From SZUA-100 sp965248135 (GTDB lineage: Bacteria > Pseudomonadota > Alphaproteobacteria > Rhizobiales > Rhizobiaceae), in the NCBI GenBank assembly GCA_965248135.1, contig CBDFIN010000012.1, positions 992,001 through 1,056,000 on the forward strand: a stretch of 64,000 nucleotides of DNA, in the 5' to 3' direction. Positions 17,545 to 26,465 of this stretch are shown here, in pieces. A program made the translations under genes and the position numbers. Position 1 is the first letter of the stretch. Each line of letters starts with the position of its first letter. The notes beneath the pieces are model-generated. The model saw only the letters and a list, made by a program, of their open reading frames with translations, did not search any database and was not told the DNA's origin.

Positions 17545-17838
17545 TCAAACTCCGTCGAATATTATCAGGCTGCACTCAGCGTTGGCATGGCGAATGGCCT
17601 TGACCGGGGCGTATTCATCGCTGTCCATGAAGGCGCGAGCCGATTTCATGTCGGGAAATTCAATCAAAACCAGCCGCGAGGGTGTCCAAAGATCATCTTC
17701 CACCACATCCATGTCACCACCACGGGCAAGGTATTTGCCGCCATGTTTTTCAGCCAGCGGTTTTGCCAATGCCTTGTATTTCTCATAGTCATCGCCCGTG
17801 GCGTTAATTTTGGTGTCGACAATAATATAGGCGGTCAT
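17545..17838 (-). CDS. DUF1330 domain protein
   Basis: This 97-residue protein is a single DUF1330 domain, a dimeric alpha-beta barrel (ferredoxin-like) fold related to antibiotic-biosynthesis-monooxygenase proteins. Typical markers are AYIIVDTKI at the start, YEKYKALAKPLAEKHGGKYLARGG, and RLVLIEFPDMKSARAFMDSDEYAPVK, here split among residues 19-85. No catalytic role is established for the family. Its ATG overlaps the pheA stop by 4 bases (ATGA), so it is translated together with prephenate dehydratase. Whether it has anything to do with aromatic amino acids is unknown. Confidence 0.93.
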   Translation of the reverse strand: MTAYIIVDTKINATGDDYEKYKALAKPLAEKHGGKYLARGGDMDVVEDDLWTPSRLVLIEFPDMKSARAFMDSDEYAPVKAIRHANAECSLIIFDGV

Positions 17839-18719
17839 GGATTGGTCCTTTCGGTTGATTCATATAACTGCTGCACTTTTATCCTGTACTCACTGGCCGA
17901 ATAAACACCTAAAATGCGTTTTTCGGCCGAGAAAAACTCCATTTCCTCTAGCGCGAAAGCGACAGAGGGATCGTCCGGGTGTCCTTCGATATCGGCATAA
18001 AAAAGTGTCGCCGTGAAGGCACCGTCAAGTTGATAGGATTCAAGCTTGGTCATGTTGACGCCATTGGTGGCAAAGCCGCCCATCACCTTGTAAAGCGCTG
18101 CCGGCACATTGCGTACGCGAAAAATAAATGTGGTGATTACCGGTCCGTTATTGGCCGGCGCCAACACGCTTTTGCGCGACAGGACAATGAACCTGGTGGT
18201 GTTATGGTCTTCGTCCTGCACATCTTCGGCCAGGATATCAAGGCCATAAAGCGAGGCGGCCAGCAAAGGCGCCAGTGCGGCGCAATGGGGGTCTTCCAGC
18301 TCTGCAACCCTGCGGGCGGAACCCGCCGTATCACCGCTGACATGGGCCTGCCAGCCATGGTCGCGGATAATTTTGCGGCACTGGCCAAGGGCATGCACAT
18401 GGCTGTAGACCGTTGTAATGTCGTCGATTTTGGTGCCTTTTTTGGCCATTAGCTGAAACTGGATAGGTAAAAAATACTCGCCAACAATATGGAGATCCGA
18501 AGCCGGTAAAAGGTGGTGAATGTCGGCCACGCGGCCAGCCACCGAATTCTCGATTGGAATCATGGCAAGGTCCGCCACGCCATGTTTGACGGCGGAAAAC
18601 GCATCTTCAAAGGTCGCGCACGGCATCGGCTGCATATCTGGGTACATATTGCGGCAGGCGGTATCAGAATTGGCGCCAGGCTCGCCCTGAAAGGCGATCA
18701 TTCCGGTTTTTTGGTTCAT
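17835..18719 (-). CDS. pheA: prephenate dehydratase
   Basis: PheA converts prephenate to phenylpyruvate in phenylalanine synthesis. At 294 residues it is the stand-alone form without chorismate mutase. The catalytic domain (about residues 7-185) shows FQGEPGANS, MIPIENSVAGRV, AALAPLLAASLYGL and the essential TRF in DHNTTRFIVLS. A C-terminal ACT domain (about 200-275), with PAALYKVMGGFATNGVNMTKLESY, should bind phenylalanine for feedback control. Its ATG overlaps the kdsB stop by one base (TAATG) and its stop overlaps the DUF1330 start, so the three genes form one tightly coupled operon. Confidence 0.95.
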   Translation of the reverse strand: MNQKTGMIAFQGEPGANSDTACRNMYPDMQPMPCATFEDAFSAVKHGVADLAMIPIENSVAGRVADIHHLLPASDLHIVGEYFLPIQFQLMAKKGTKIDDITTVYSHVHALGQCRKIIRDHGWQAHVSGDTAGSARRVAELEDPHCAALAPLLAASLYGLDILAEDVQDEDHNTTRFIVLSRKSVLAPANNGPVITTFIFRVRNVPAALYKVMGGFATNGVNMTKLESYQLDGAFTATLFYADIEGHPDDPSVAFALEEMEFFSAEKRILGVYSASEYRIKVQQLYESTERTNP

Positions 18720-19483
18720 TATTTGTCCTGTTTTTGTGCAAGCATTGCACGGGCACGCTCAAGATCGGCAGGAGTATCAACACCCAGGGGAACGGTGTCA
18801 ACGACAACCGCATCGATCCGCATGCCGGCCTCAAGGGCACGCAATTGTTCCAGCTTTTCGCGCTGTTCCAGCGGCGAAGGTGGCAGGGCGACAAATTTTT
18901 CCAGAGCCGCCCGCCGCCAACCGTAGAGGCCGATATGATGATAAAGCGGGCCATCACCGTGGGGCGCTGTCGCCCGGGTAAAATAAAGGGCACGAAAAAC
19001 CCTGTCATCCAATGGCGTTCCCACCATTTTTACCACATTGGGATTGGCGCGTTCTTCCTCCAGAGTAATTTCTGCAACCAAGGTGGCGATATCGACCAGT
19101 GAGTTTTCTAGCGGTGTCAGACAGGCACGGATTGCCACCGGCTCAATTGTCGGCAGATCGCCTTGCACATTGATGATGTGTTGGAATTTCCCACCCGGAT
19201 CGATGGTTTGCAGCGCCTCAAAAATCCTGTCGGAGCCGGACGCATGGTCTTCGCTAGTCATCACCACCTTGCCGCCATGGGCCTCGATTGCAGCGGCGAT
19301 TTTTGGCGAATCGGTGGCCACAACCACCTCGCCGCACCCGGCCTCAAGCGACCGCTTCCACACCTGGACAATCATCGGCAATCCGTTGATGTCGGCCAGC
19401 GGTTTGTCGGGCAACCGGGTGGACGCCATACGGGCCGGAATGAGAATGACGGTATCGTTACTGCCAGAAATTTTCATTGCCAT
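18719..19483 (-). CDS. kdsB: 3-deoxy-manno-octulosonate cytidylyltransferase
   Basis: KdsB activates KDO as CMP-KDO for lipopolysaccharide inner-core synthesis. The 254-residue product has the nucleotidyltransferase signature VILIPARMASTRLPDKPLADI, VVVATDSPKI, the block HASGSDRIFEA and VNVQGDLP (as IINVQGDLPTIEP). I place the start at ATG 19483; another ATG two codons later and a TTG upstream at 19498 are possible. It leads kdsB-pheA-DUF1330 and is divergent from cycM with about 150 bases between. The presence of CMP-KDO synthesis fits the Lpt genes elsewhere in the window, so the cell makes LPS. Confidence 0.95.
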   Translation of the reverse strand: MAMKISGSNDTVILIPARMASTRLPDKPLADINGLPMIVQVWKRSLEAGCGEVVVATDSPKIAAAIEAHGGKVVMTSEDHASGSDRIFEALQTIDPGGKFQHIINVQGDLPTIEPVAIRACLTPLENSLVDIATLVAEITLEEERANPNVVKMVGTPLDDRVFRALYFTRATAPHGDGPLYHHIGLYGWRRAALEKFVALPPSPLEQREKLEQLRALEAGMRIDAVVVDTVPLGVDTPADLERARAMLAQKQDK

Positions 19484-19630
19484 TTTCGCTCGTGTCAATA
19501 GGTCTCACATTGTTGGGCTTTTATAGGTGTTGCAAGATAAGTGCAAAAGTCATAGTTTCCGGCCCGAATAACACAAAACCCGGCGCAAACAGCAGATCGG
19601 CGCGCCTTTATTTTCCGGAACGGTAAAACC

Positions 19631-20185
19631 ATGAACTCATATCAATTCAACAAGATTGCCGGCGCGCTGCTTGGAACAATTTTTGTCATTCTTGGATTGT
19701 CATTTATCTCAGATGCGATCTTTTCCAGCCACGCGCCGGAAAAGCCAGGATACGCTATCGAGGTTGAGGGCGCGGGCGAAGCCCATGCGGCGGTGAGCCA
19801 GGACAGTGGTCCGACCGTTGAACCGGTGGCCGGTCTTCTGGCTTCAGCTGATTTGGCAACGGGAAAGAAAATTGCCAAGAAATGCGCTGCCTGTCACACT
19901 TTCGATAGTGGCGGCGCCAAAAAGGTCGGTCCCAATCTCTATGGTGTGGTCAACCGCGCCATAGCGGCAGGGGACGGGTTCTCCTATTCTGCCGCCTTGA
20001 AAGACTATGGTGATGGCAAGAGCTGGTCCTATGCCGAACTCAACAGCTTTCTCTACAAGCCGAAAGCACATGTGAAGGGCACATCGATGAGTTTTGCCGG
20101 TTTGAAGAAAACCGCAGACCGGGCTGCCATGATCGGCTATTTGAGGTCGCTTGCAGACGAGCCGGCACCTCTGCCTTCTGAATGA
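19631..20185 (+). CDS. cycM: membrane-anchored c-type cytochrome CycM
   Basis: The 184-residue product has an uncleaved N-terminal anchor (about residues 8-30), a flexible acidic/Ala-rich linker and a class I cytochrome c domain with one heme site CAACH (Cys85, Cys88, His89). The likely axial Met is in KGTSMSFAG (about residue 155). It matches CycM of rhizobia, which carries electrons from the bc1 complex to the aa3 oxidase at the periplasmic face. It is divergent from kdsB-pheA, an arrangement I recall from several rhizobial genomes. A strong terminator follows at 20208. Confidence 0.93.
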   Translation: MNSYQFNKIAGALLGTIFVILGLSFISDAIFSSHAPEKPGYAIEVEGAGEAHAAVSQDSGPTVEPVAGLLASADLATGKKIAKKCAACHTFDSGGAKKVGPNLYGVVNRAIAAGDGFSYSAALKDYGDGKSWSYAELNSFLYKPKAHVKGTSMSFAGLKKTADRAAMIGYLRSLADEPAPLPSE

Positions 20186-20207
20186 TTCTCGATAAAATTC
20201 CTTATTG

Positions 20208-20234
20208 AACCGGCGTTAATGCGCCGGTTTTTTT
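20208..20234 (+). terminator. intrinsic terminator after cycM
   Basis: AACCGGCG (20208-20215) pairs with CGCCGGTT (20222-20229) around a 6-base loop, and the stem runs into a block of T ending at 20234. It lies 23 bases after the cycM stop and isolates cycM from the peptide-transporter operon that starts at 20423. Confidence 0.92.
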
Positions 20235-20422
20235 CGTGTTGGGCCGGCAGGAAATACCATCCGGCGGTCCGTTAGGCTGTATTCAAGCGGCGCGCATGGC
20301 ACATTTTACCATTCTTACGACCGCTCACGATCTATTAATTTTTCGTCATTTGCCACAATTCGCCTGCAAGATGCCCCAAATCATCCTATGATCGCAAAAA
20401 TATATCCATTCGGAGATCGCCT

Positions 20423-22291
20423 ATGATTCGTCTGACCGCTTCAACATTCGCAATTGTCTTGTGTCTAATAGCCATACCCACCAACGCCGCAGACAGTGGT
20501 TGGCTGACCATCACATCACTGATTGGTAAATCCAAATATGATGGCGGTTTCAAGCATCTGGACCACGTTAATCCGCTCGCGCCCAAAGGCGGCACATTGA
20601 ACGGTGTGACACGCGGCACCTTTGACAGCTTTAACCCGTTTATCGTGCGCGGCTCACCGGCTGCCGGTCTAAACTATCAGGGCGGTATTTTGTGGGATAA
20701 TCTGATGGCCAAGTCGATAGATGAACCAAGCGCCTCCTACCCAATGATTGCCGAAGCCTATAAATACCCGGACGACTATTCCTCCGCGACCTACCGTATC
20801 AACGCCAATGCCAAATGGCATGACGGCACACCGATTACCGTTGATGACGTTGCCTGGTCTTTCAAAGTGCTTAAGGAGAATTCGCCCCAATTCACCCAAT
20901 ATTTTGGCAATGTGACAGAGGCGCGCATCGACAATGATCGTGAAGTGACTTTTATTTTCGACCAGAAAAACAACCGGGAACTGCCTTTGATCATGGGTGA
21001 TTTACCGGTGTTGCCAAAGCTTTGGTGGGAAGGCACCGACGCCAAGGGTAGAAAACGTGACATATCCAGGCCAGCGCTCGAACCGCCGCTAGGCAGCGGG
21101 CCTTACCGCGTTGACAGTTTCAAAAGCGGCGAGGAAGTGGTTTGGAAGCGAGTGGAGAATTACTGGGCCAAAGACATGCCGATGCGTGTGGGCCGATTTA
21201 ATTACGATTTGATGCGTTACACCTATTTTAAAGATGAAAATGCCATGTGGCAGGCATTTACCAAGGGCGGGTTCGATGATCTGCGTGCCGAGAACAGGTC
21301 GCAGAAATGGGCCATTGGCTATGATTTCAAGGCGGCCAAGGCCGGTGATGTCATCAAGGAAGAGTTTGACAAGACAAATCGCCTATCGACCCAAGACGTG
21401 GTTATCAATCTTAGACGCGACAAATTCAAAGACCGGCAGGTGCGCGAAGCGCTAACCTACGCATTCGATTTTGAAACCATGAACAAAAACCTGTTCTACG
21501 GGTTTTACACGCGCAATCGCAGTTATTTCCAGGGTGACGAATTGATGGCACTTGGGCTGCCGACGGGCCAGGAGCTCAGCATACTTGAGACTTACCGCGG
21601 TCGGATTCCCAACGAGGTTTTTGACAAGGAATTCAAGCTGCCAGTCTATGACACACGTCAGGCGACCCGTGCATACCTTGGAAAGGCATTTGCATTGCTT
21701 AAACAGGCTGGCTGGGTAAACAAGGGCGGCAATTTGGTCAATGCCAAGACGGGCAAGCGCTTTGAAATCGAATATCTTGCCGCTGATCCATCGGCAGGCC
21801 GGATCGTCAATCCATACATTGCCAATCTGAAGCGGTTGGGAATTGACGCCAGATTACGCATCGTCGATGCCTCTCAATATATTGCCCGTATAAATGAATT
21901 TGACTATGATATGGCGACGATTGGGCGACAGACACAGTCCCAATCGCCAGGTAATGAGCAACGCGAATACTGGAGCTCGCAAGCAGCCAATCGCCATGGC
22001 TCGAGAAACTACCCCGGTATCAACGATCCGGCTATCGACGAGCTGATTGAAAAACTGATCTACGCCAAGGACCGGGCCGAACTGGCGGCGACCACCAAGG
22101 CCCTCGACCGGCTGTTGTTGTGGGGCTTTTACTATATTCCCCAATGGCACAATTCCAAGGAATGGATAGCCCGCTGGGACAAATTCGGTGTCCCGCGGCC
22201 ACAGCCGACGCTCATTGGCACCGACCCTTTTTCCTGGTGGATTGATGTGGAAAAAGAGGCAGCGCTTGATCGCAAATACAAGGGGCGATGA
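20423..22291 (+). CDS. YejA-type extracellular peptide-binding protein 1 (Sec signal)
   Basis: This 622-residue family-5 solute-binding protein begins with a Sec signal (hydrophobic core about residues 7-19, likely cut after TNA). The mature protein has the YejA-type start, FKHLDHVNPLAPKGGTL, the WHDGTPITVDDVAWSF block and the late GSRNYPGINDPAIDEL. YejA proteins bind oligopeptides and peptide-like antibiotics such as microcin C and, in rhizobia, affect sensitivity to host peptides. It is the first gene of a five-gene importer operon, with a second binding protein beginning 4 bases later. Confidence 0.92.
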   Translation: MIRLTASTFAIVLCLIAIPTNAADSGWLTITSLIGKSKYDGGFKHLDHVNPLAPKGGTLNGVTRGTFDSFNPFIVRGSPAAGLNYQGGILWDNLMAKSIDEPSASYPMIAEAYKYPDDYSSATYRINANAKWHDGTPITVDDVAWSFKVLKENSPQFTQYFGNVTEARIDNDREVTFIFDQKNNRELPLIMGDLPVLPKLWWEGTDAKGRKRDISRPALEPPLGSGPYRVDSFKSGEEVVWKRVENYWAKDMPMRVGRFNYDLMRYTYFKDENAMWQAFTKGGFDDLRAENRSQKWAIGYDFKAAKAGDVIKEEFDKTNRLSTQDVVINLRRDKFKDRQVREALTYAFDFETMNKNLFYGFYTRNRSYFQGDELMALGLPTGQELSILETYRGRIPNEVFDKEFKLPVYDTRQATRAYLGKAFALLKQAGWVNKGGNLVNAKTGKRFEIEYLAADPSAGRIVNPYIANLKRLGIDARLRIVDASQYIARINEFDYDMATIGRQTQSQSPGNEQREYWSSQAANRHGSRNYPGINDPAIDELIEKLIYAKDRAELAATTKALDRLLLWGFYYIPQWHNSKEWIARWDKFGVPRPQPTLIGTDPFSWWIDVEKEAALDRKYKGR

Positions 22292-22294
22292 GTG

Positions 22295-24181
22295 ATGGTG
22301 CTTGATCGGCGAAAGTTCAATCTGCTGGCCGGCGGGGCTCTCGCCGCCGGAGCAGCCGGCATGTGGCCGAAAATCAGTCTTGCCGCTAACCGCACAGAAG
22401 AGCCGCTGCACGGTCTTTCAGCTTTTGGAGCGCTAAAATATCCTCCTGATTATCAGTACTTTGATTATGTCAATCCGGCTGCGCCCAAGGGCGGAACTTT
22501 CGCGTTTTCGGTTTCCAACTGGCTGTTCAACCAGAATGCCCAGACCTTCAACACGCTCAACACCTTTGTGCTGCGCGGCGAGGCACCGCCGCGAATGGAA
22601 TTGTGCTTTGATTCGTTGATGACCGACAATCTGGTGCTGGCCATCGACGAACCCGATTCCGTCTACGGACAGGTCGCCGAAACGGTGACCATCTCAAAAA
22701 ACCGCAACAGCTACACCTTCAAACTGCATCATACGGCAAAATTTCACGATGGTTCTCCGATTACTGCCGAAGATGTGGCTTTTTCTTACTTAACCCTGCG
22801 CGACAAGGGCCATCCCGATCTGGCGCTCGATCTGAAAGATATGACTGAGGCGGTTGCCCTAGGCAAACATTCAGTAGAACTACGCTTTAACGGCAACCAG
22901 TCCGATCGTACTATTTTAACGATTGTCGCCTATCCGATCCTGTCAAAAAAATATTACCAGAACAGGGAATTCGACCAGTCAACCATGGATATCCCGCTTT
23001 CCTCCGGCCCCTACAGGGTCGGTCGGCTGGGAGCGGGAGAATTCATCGAATATGAGCGGGTAAAGGATTACTGGGCAGCCGATATGCCGTTTGCCCGCGG
23101 TCAATATAATTTCGACCGGTTAAGGATTGAGTTTTACCGCGAACGGCAGGCCGCCTTTGAGGCTTTCAAGAAGGGCCGGCTGTTGTGGCGCGAGGAATTT
23201 ACTTCCAAAGTCTGGATGACCGAGTATAATTTTCCAGCGCTCACCGATGGTAAGGTGGTCAAGCGGCATTTTTCCGACGAACTGCGCCCGACCTTGCAGG
23301 GCTGGGCGCTCAACACCCGCCGCAACAAATTCGCTGATATCAGAACCAGAAAGGCCATCGGGCTTTGTTTTGATTATGAGTGGACCAATAGCCAGCTTTT
23401 CTATGGCGCCTATACCCGTTCACAATCGCTGTTTGAAACCTCTGAATTTCGCGCCGATGGTTCGCCTGCGCCGGAGGAACTGGCGTTGCTGGAGCCATTG
23501 CGCAGCCAATTGCCAAAAGAAGTTTTCGGCAAGGCGATTATGCAGCCGGTCAGTGATGGCACGGGCAACAACCGCGCCGCGTTGAGAAAGGCCGTCGGCC
23601 TGTTGAAAGAAGCCGGTTGGCGCCGAAAGGAGCGCAAACTTGTCGACAGTGATGGCAACCCGTTTACGCTGGAGTTCTTGATTCGTTCGCCGACCTTTGA
23701 GCGCATTTTGGGCAAATTTGTTACCAATCTTCAGGCCATCGGCATCGATGCCTCGATCCGTCTGGTCGATCCGGCGCAATATCAGGCACGACTTGAGGAG
23801 TTTGATTTCGATCTTGCCGGCATCGCCTATTCGCTCAACGCCACGCCGACGGAGGAGGGAATGCAGCAGTTTTTTCTTTCCGATTATGCAAGCCTGCAAG
23901 GCAGTAAAAACTATCCCGGCATCAATCTGCCGGCTATCGACCGCCTGCTCAGCCATATTGGCGCAGCAAAAAGCCGGACTGAGCTGATTTTTGCCATGCG
24001 GGCGCTTGACCGGGTCTTGCGCTCTTATCATTTCTGGATTCCAAATTGGTATTCGGCGAATCACCGCGTCGCCTATTGGGACATGTTCGGCTTTGTCGAG
24101 CCAAAACCCGACTATGGTTTCCCGGTGGAACAGTTGTGGTGGTTTGACGAAGAAAAGGCAAAGGCTATCGGCAAGGGATGA
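22295..24181 (+). CDS. YejA-type extracellular peptide-binding protein 2 (Tat signal)
   Basis: The 628-residue product is a paralogue of the preceding binding protein: DYFDYVNPAAPKGGTF-like start, AKFHDGSPITAEDVAFSY, and QGSKNYPGINLPAIDRL match it block by block. Its N-terminus differs, with DRRKFNLLAGGALAAGAAG, a twin-arginine export signal, so it is probably exported folded. ATG 22295 is used; GTG at 22292 is adjacent and equally possible. AAGGGG lies upstream within the previous gene's end. Two binding proteins feeding one YejBEF permease suggests two ligand ranges or a cofactor or fold requirement for this copy. Confidence 0.92.
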   Translation: MVLDRRKFNLLAGGALAAGAAGMWPKISLAANRTEEPLHGLSAFGALKYPPDYQYFDYVNPAAPKGGTFAFSVSNWLFNQNAQTFNTLNTFVLRGEAPPRMELCFDSLMTDNLVLAIDEPDSVYGQVAETVTISKNRNSYTFKLHHTAKFHDGSPITAEDVAFSYLTLRDKGHPDLALDLKDMTEAVALGKHSVELRFNGNQSDRTILTIVAYPILSKKYYQNREFDQSTMDIPLSSGPYRVGRLGAGEFIEYERVKDYWAADMPFARGQYNFDRLRIEFYRERQAAFEAFKKGRLLWREEFTSKVWMTEYNFPALTDGKVVKRHFSDELRPTLQGWALNTRRNKFADIRTRKAIGLCFDYEWTNSQLFYGAYTRSQSLFETSEFRADGSPAPEELALLEPLRSQLPKEVFGKAIMQPVSDGTGNNRAALRKAVGLLKEAGWRRKERKLVDSDGNPFTLEFLIRSPTFERILGKFVTNLQAIGIDASIRLVDPAQYQARLEEFDFDLAGIAYSLNATPTEEGMQQFFLSDYASLQGSKNYPGINLPAIDRLLSHIGAAKSRTELIFAMRALDRVLRSYHFWIPNWYSANHRVAYWDMFGFVEPKPDYGFPVEQLWWFDEEKAKAIGKG

Positions 24182-24217
24182 ATGACCGGTTGAATTACAA
24201 GCGAAGGCGGCGATAAT

Positions 24218-25321
24218 TTGGGCGTCTATATCTTAAGAAGATTACTGCTGATGATCCCGACCATACTCGGTATCATGTTGATCAGCTTTGCCGTCATCCA
24301 GTTTGCGCCCGGTGGACCGGTCGAACAGGTGATTGCACAGCTAACCGGCCAGGGAGGTGCAGCAACTGACCGGATTTCCGGTTCAGGTGGCGATTTCAAT
24401 CAGCAGAACACTTCCTCCGGTGGCGGCGAGACCTCCTCCAAATATCGTGGCGCCCAGGGGCTCGATCCGGAATTTATTAAAAAACTGGAAAAACAGTTCG
24501 GCTTCGACAAACCGGCGCATGAACGGTTTTTGCTGATGATCTGGAATTATGCCCGCTTTGAATTCGGCGAGAGCTATTTCCGCGATATCTCGGTGCTTGA
24601 GCTGATCAAGGAAAAAATGCCGGTCTCGATATCGCTCGGCATCTGGATTACCCTGATTTCCTACGGTATTTCCATCCCGCTCGGCATCAGAAAGGCGACC
24701 CATGACGGTTCTGCTTTCGATATCTGGACCTCGGGATTTATCATCATTGGCTATGCTGTGCCTGGGTTCCTGTTCGCCATTTTGTTGATTGTGCTGTTTG
24801 CTGGTGGCTCCTTTTGGGATATTTTCCCCTTGCGTGGGCTGGTTTCAGAGAATTTTGACGAGTTGAACATTGTTGAAAAGGTGCTCGACTATTTCTGGCA
24901 CATGACCCTGCCGCTTATCTCAATGACACTTGCCGCCTTCGCCACCACCACACTGCTCACCAAGAACTCGTTTCTCGACGAGATTAAAAAACAATATGTG
25001 ATGACCGCGCGGTCCAAGGGGCTGACCGAAAGACAAGTGCTTTACGGCCACGTATTCCGCAATGCGATGTTGATCATCATCGCCGGATTTCCGGGCGCCT
25101 TTATTTCGGCCTTCTTCACCGGCTCGTTGCTGATTGAGGCAATTTTCTCGCTCGACGGTCTGGGCCTGCTTGGCTACACCTCGATTATCAACCGCGACTA
25201 CCCGGTGGTTTTTGCCACTTTGTTCATATTCTCGCTCATGGGGCTGCTTATCTCGCTGGTATCCGACCTGATGTATACCTGGATCGATCCGCGCATCGAC
25301 TTCGAACGGCGGGACGTATGA
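24218..25321 (+). CDS. yejB: YejB-type ABC transporter permease
   Basis: The 367-residue inner-membrane permease (binding-protein-dependent transport, family 1) begins GVYILRRLLLMIPTILGIM, the typical DppB/OppB/YejB first helix. A periplasmic Gly/Ser-rich insert at residues 40-70 and the helices from about 130 on follow. The coupling EAA loop is seen as KKQYVMTARSKGLTERQVLYGHVFRNA. The start is a TTG at 24218, with no ATG until residue 12. It pairs with YejE to form the transmembrane channel. Confidence 0.93.
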   Translation: MGVYILRRLLLMIPTILGIMLISFAVIQFAPGGPVEQVIAQLTGQGGAATDRISGSGGDFNQQNTSSGGGETSSKYRGAQGLDPEFIKKLEKQFGFDKPAHERFLLMIWNYARFEFGESYFRDISVLELIKEKMPVSISLGIWITLISYGISIPLGIRKATHDGSAFDIWTSGFIIIGYAVPGFLFAILLIVLFAGGSFWDIFPLRGLVSENFDELNIVEKVLDYFWHMTLPLISMTLAAFATTTLLTKNSFLDEIKKQYVMTARSKGLTERQVLYGHVFRNAMLIIIAGFPGAFISAFFTGSLLIEAIFSLDGLGLLGYTSIINRDYPVVFATLFIFSLMGLLISLVSDLMYTWIDPRIDFERRDV

Positions 25322-25322
25322 G

Positions 25323-26465
25323 ATGAACAAAGCCGTCACACAGCCAATGGAATATGAAAAGCCGGGCCGCTTTCAGTTGTCGCCCCTCAATCAGCGTCGC
25401 TGGGCCGGTTTTAAGGCCAACCGGCGCGGTTATTGGTCGCTATGGGTATTCCTGACGCTATTTGTGATGGCGATTTTGGCCGAATTCATCGCCAATGACC
25501 GCCCCATTATCATCTCATACAAGGGCGAATTGCTGGCCCCGGTATTTGTTGACTATCCGGAAGAAAAATTTGGTGGCTTCTATGCGGTGACCGACTACCG
25601 CGATCCGGTGATTTCCGAAGAGATCGAGGCCAATGGCTGGATCCTGTGGCCGCCGGTCCGCTATTCCTACCGCACCGCCAATGTGGATATTCCAACCCCG
25701 GCACCGGCCAAACCGTCGTGGATGTACACCAAAGAAGAGCGTTGCAAGAAATATGACAAGGGCGCCGACGATGACCGCTGTGTGTTCGGCAACTGGAACT
25801 GGTTTGGCACAGACGACCAGGCCCGCGATGTCACCGCAAGGCTGATTTATGGTTTTCGGGTGTCGGTGCTGTTCGGCCTTATCCTGACCGCGTTTTCGGC
25901 GGTGATCGGGGTTACGGCAGGTGCCGTACAGGGCTATTTTGGCGGTTGGGTCGATCTGCTATTTCAGCGGTTTATAGAGATCTGGGCCTCTATTCCCGTA
26001 CTTTATCTGTTGATGATCATCGCCGCAGTGCTGCCCCAGGGGTTTTGGGTACTACTCGGTATCATGTTGCTGTTTTCATGGGTGTCTTTTGTCGGCGTGG
26101 TGCGGGCGGAGTTTCTGCGCGCCCGCAATTTCGAATATGTCAATGCGGCGCGTGCACTAGGTGTTTCCAACCGGGTCATCATGCTGCGCCATCTTTTGCC
26201 CAATGCCATGGTGGCGACGCTGACCTTTCTGCCTTTCATTCTTTCAGGCTCGATTACCACCCTCACCTCACTTGATTTCTTGGGCTTTGGCCTGCCGCCC
26301 GGCTCCGCCTCGCTGGGCGAATTGCTGCAACAGGGCAAGAACAACCTTCAGGCACCATGGCTGGGCATTATGGGGTTTTTGGTGATCTCTGTAATGTTGT
26401 CGCTGCTGATTTTCATCGGCGAGGCGACCCGGGATGCCTTTGATCCAAGAAAGAATTTCAAATGA
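25323..26465 (+). CDS. yejE: YejE-type ABC transporter permease
   Basis: This 380-residue second permease has the YejE layout: an N-terminal cytoplasmic segment with SPLNQRRWAGFKANRRGYWSL, one helix (about 38-58), a large periplasmic insert of about 110 residues ending in GNWNWFGTDDQARDV, and five C-terminal helices. The EAA loop is FEYVNAARALGVSNRVIMLRHLLPNA in two parts. It starts one base after the yejB stop and overlaps yejF by 4 bases. The large insert is characteristic of YejE and helps distinguish it from OppC/DppC. Confidence 0.93.
   Translation: MNKAVTQPMEYEKPGRFQLSPLNQRRWAGFKANRRGYWSLWVFLTLFVMAILAEFIANDRPIIISYKGELLAPVFVDYPEEKFGGFYAVTDYRDPVISEEIEANGWILWPPVRYSYRTANVDIPTPAPAKPSWMYTKEERCKKYDKGADDDRCVFGNWNWFGTDDQARDVTARLIYGFRVSVLFGLILTAFSAVIGVTAGAVQGYFGGWVDLLFQRFIEIWASIPVLYLLMIIAAVLPQGFWVLLGIMLLFSWVSFVGVVRAEFLRARNFEYVNAARALGVSNRVIMLRHLLPNAMVATLTFLPFILSGSITTLTSLDFLGFGLPPGSASLGELLQQGKNNLQAPWLGIMGFLVISVMLSLLIFIGEATRDAFDPRKNFK

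Noticed and set aside
23420..24064. A 214-codon minus-strand frame inside the second peptide-binding gene
   Set aside because: It is antisense to a strongly conserved solute-binding protein and shows no domain.
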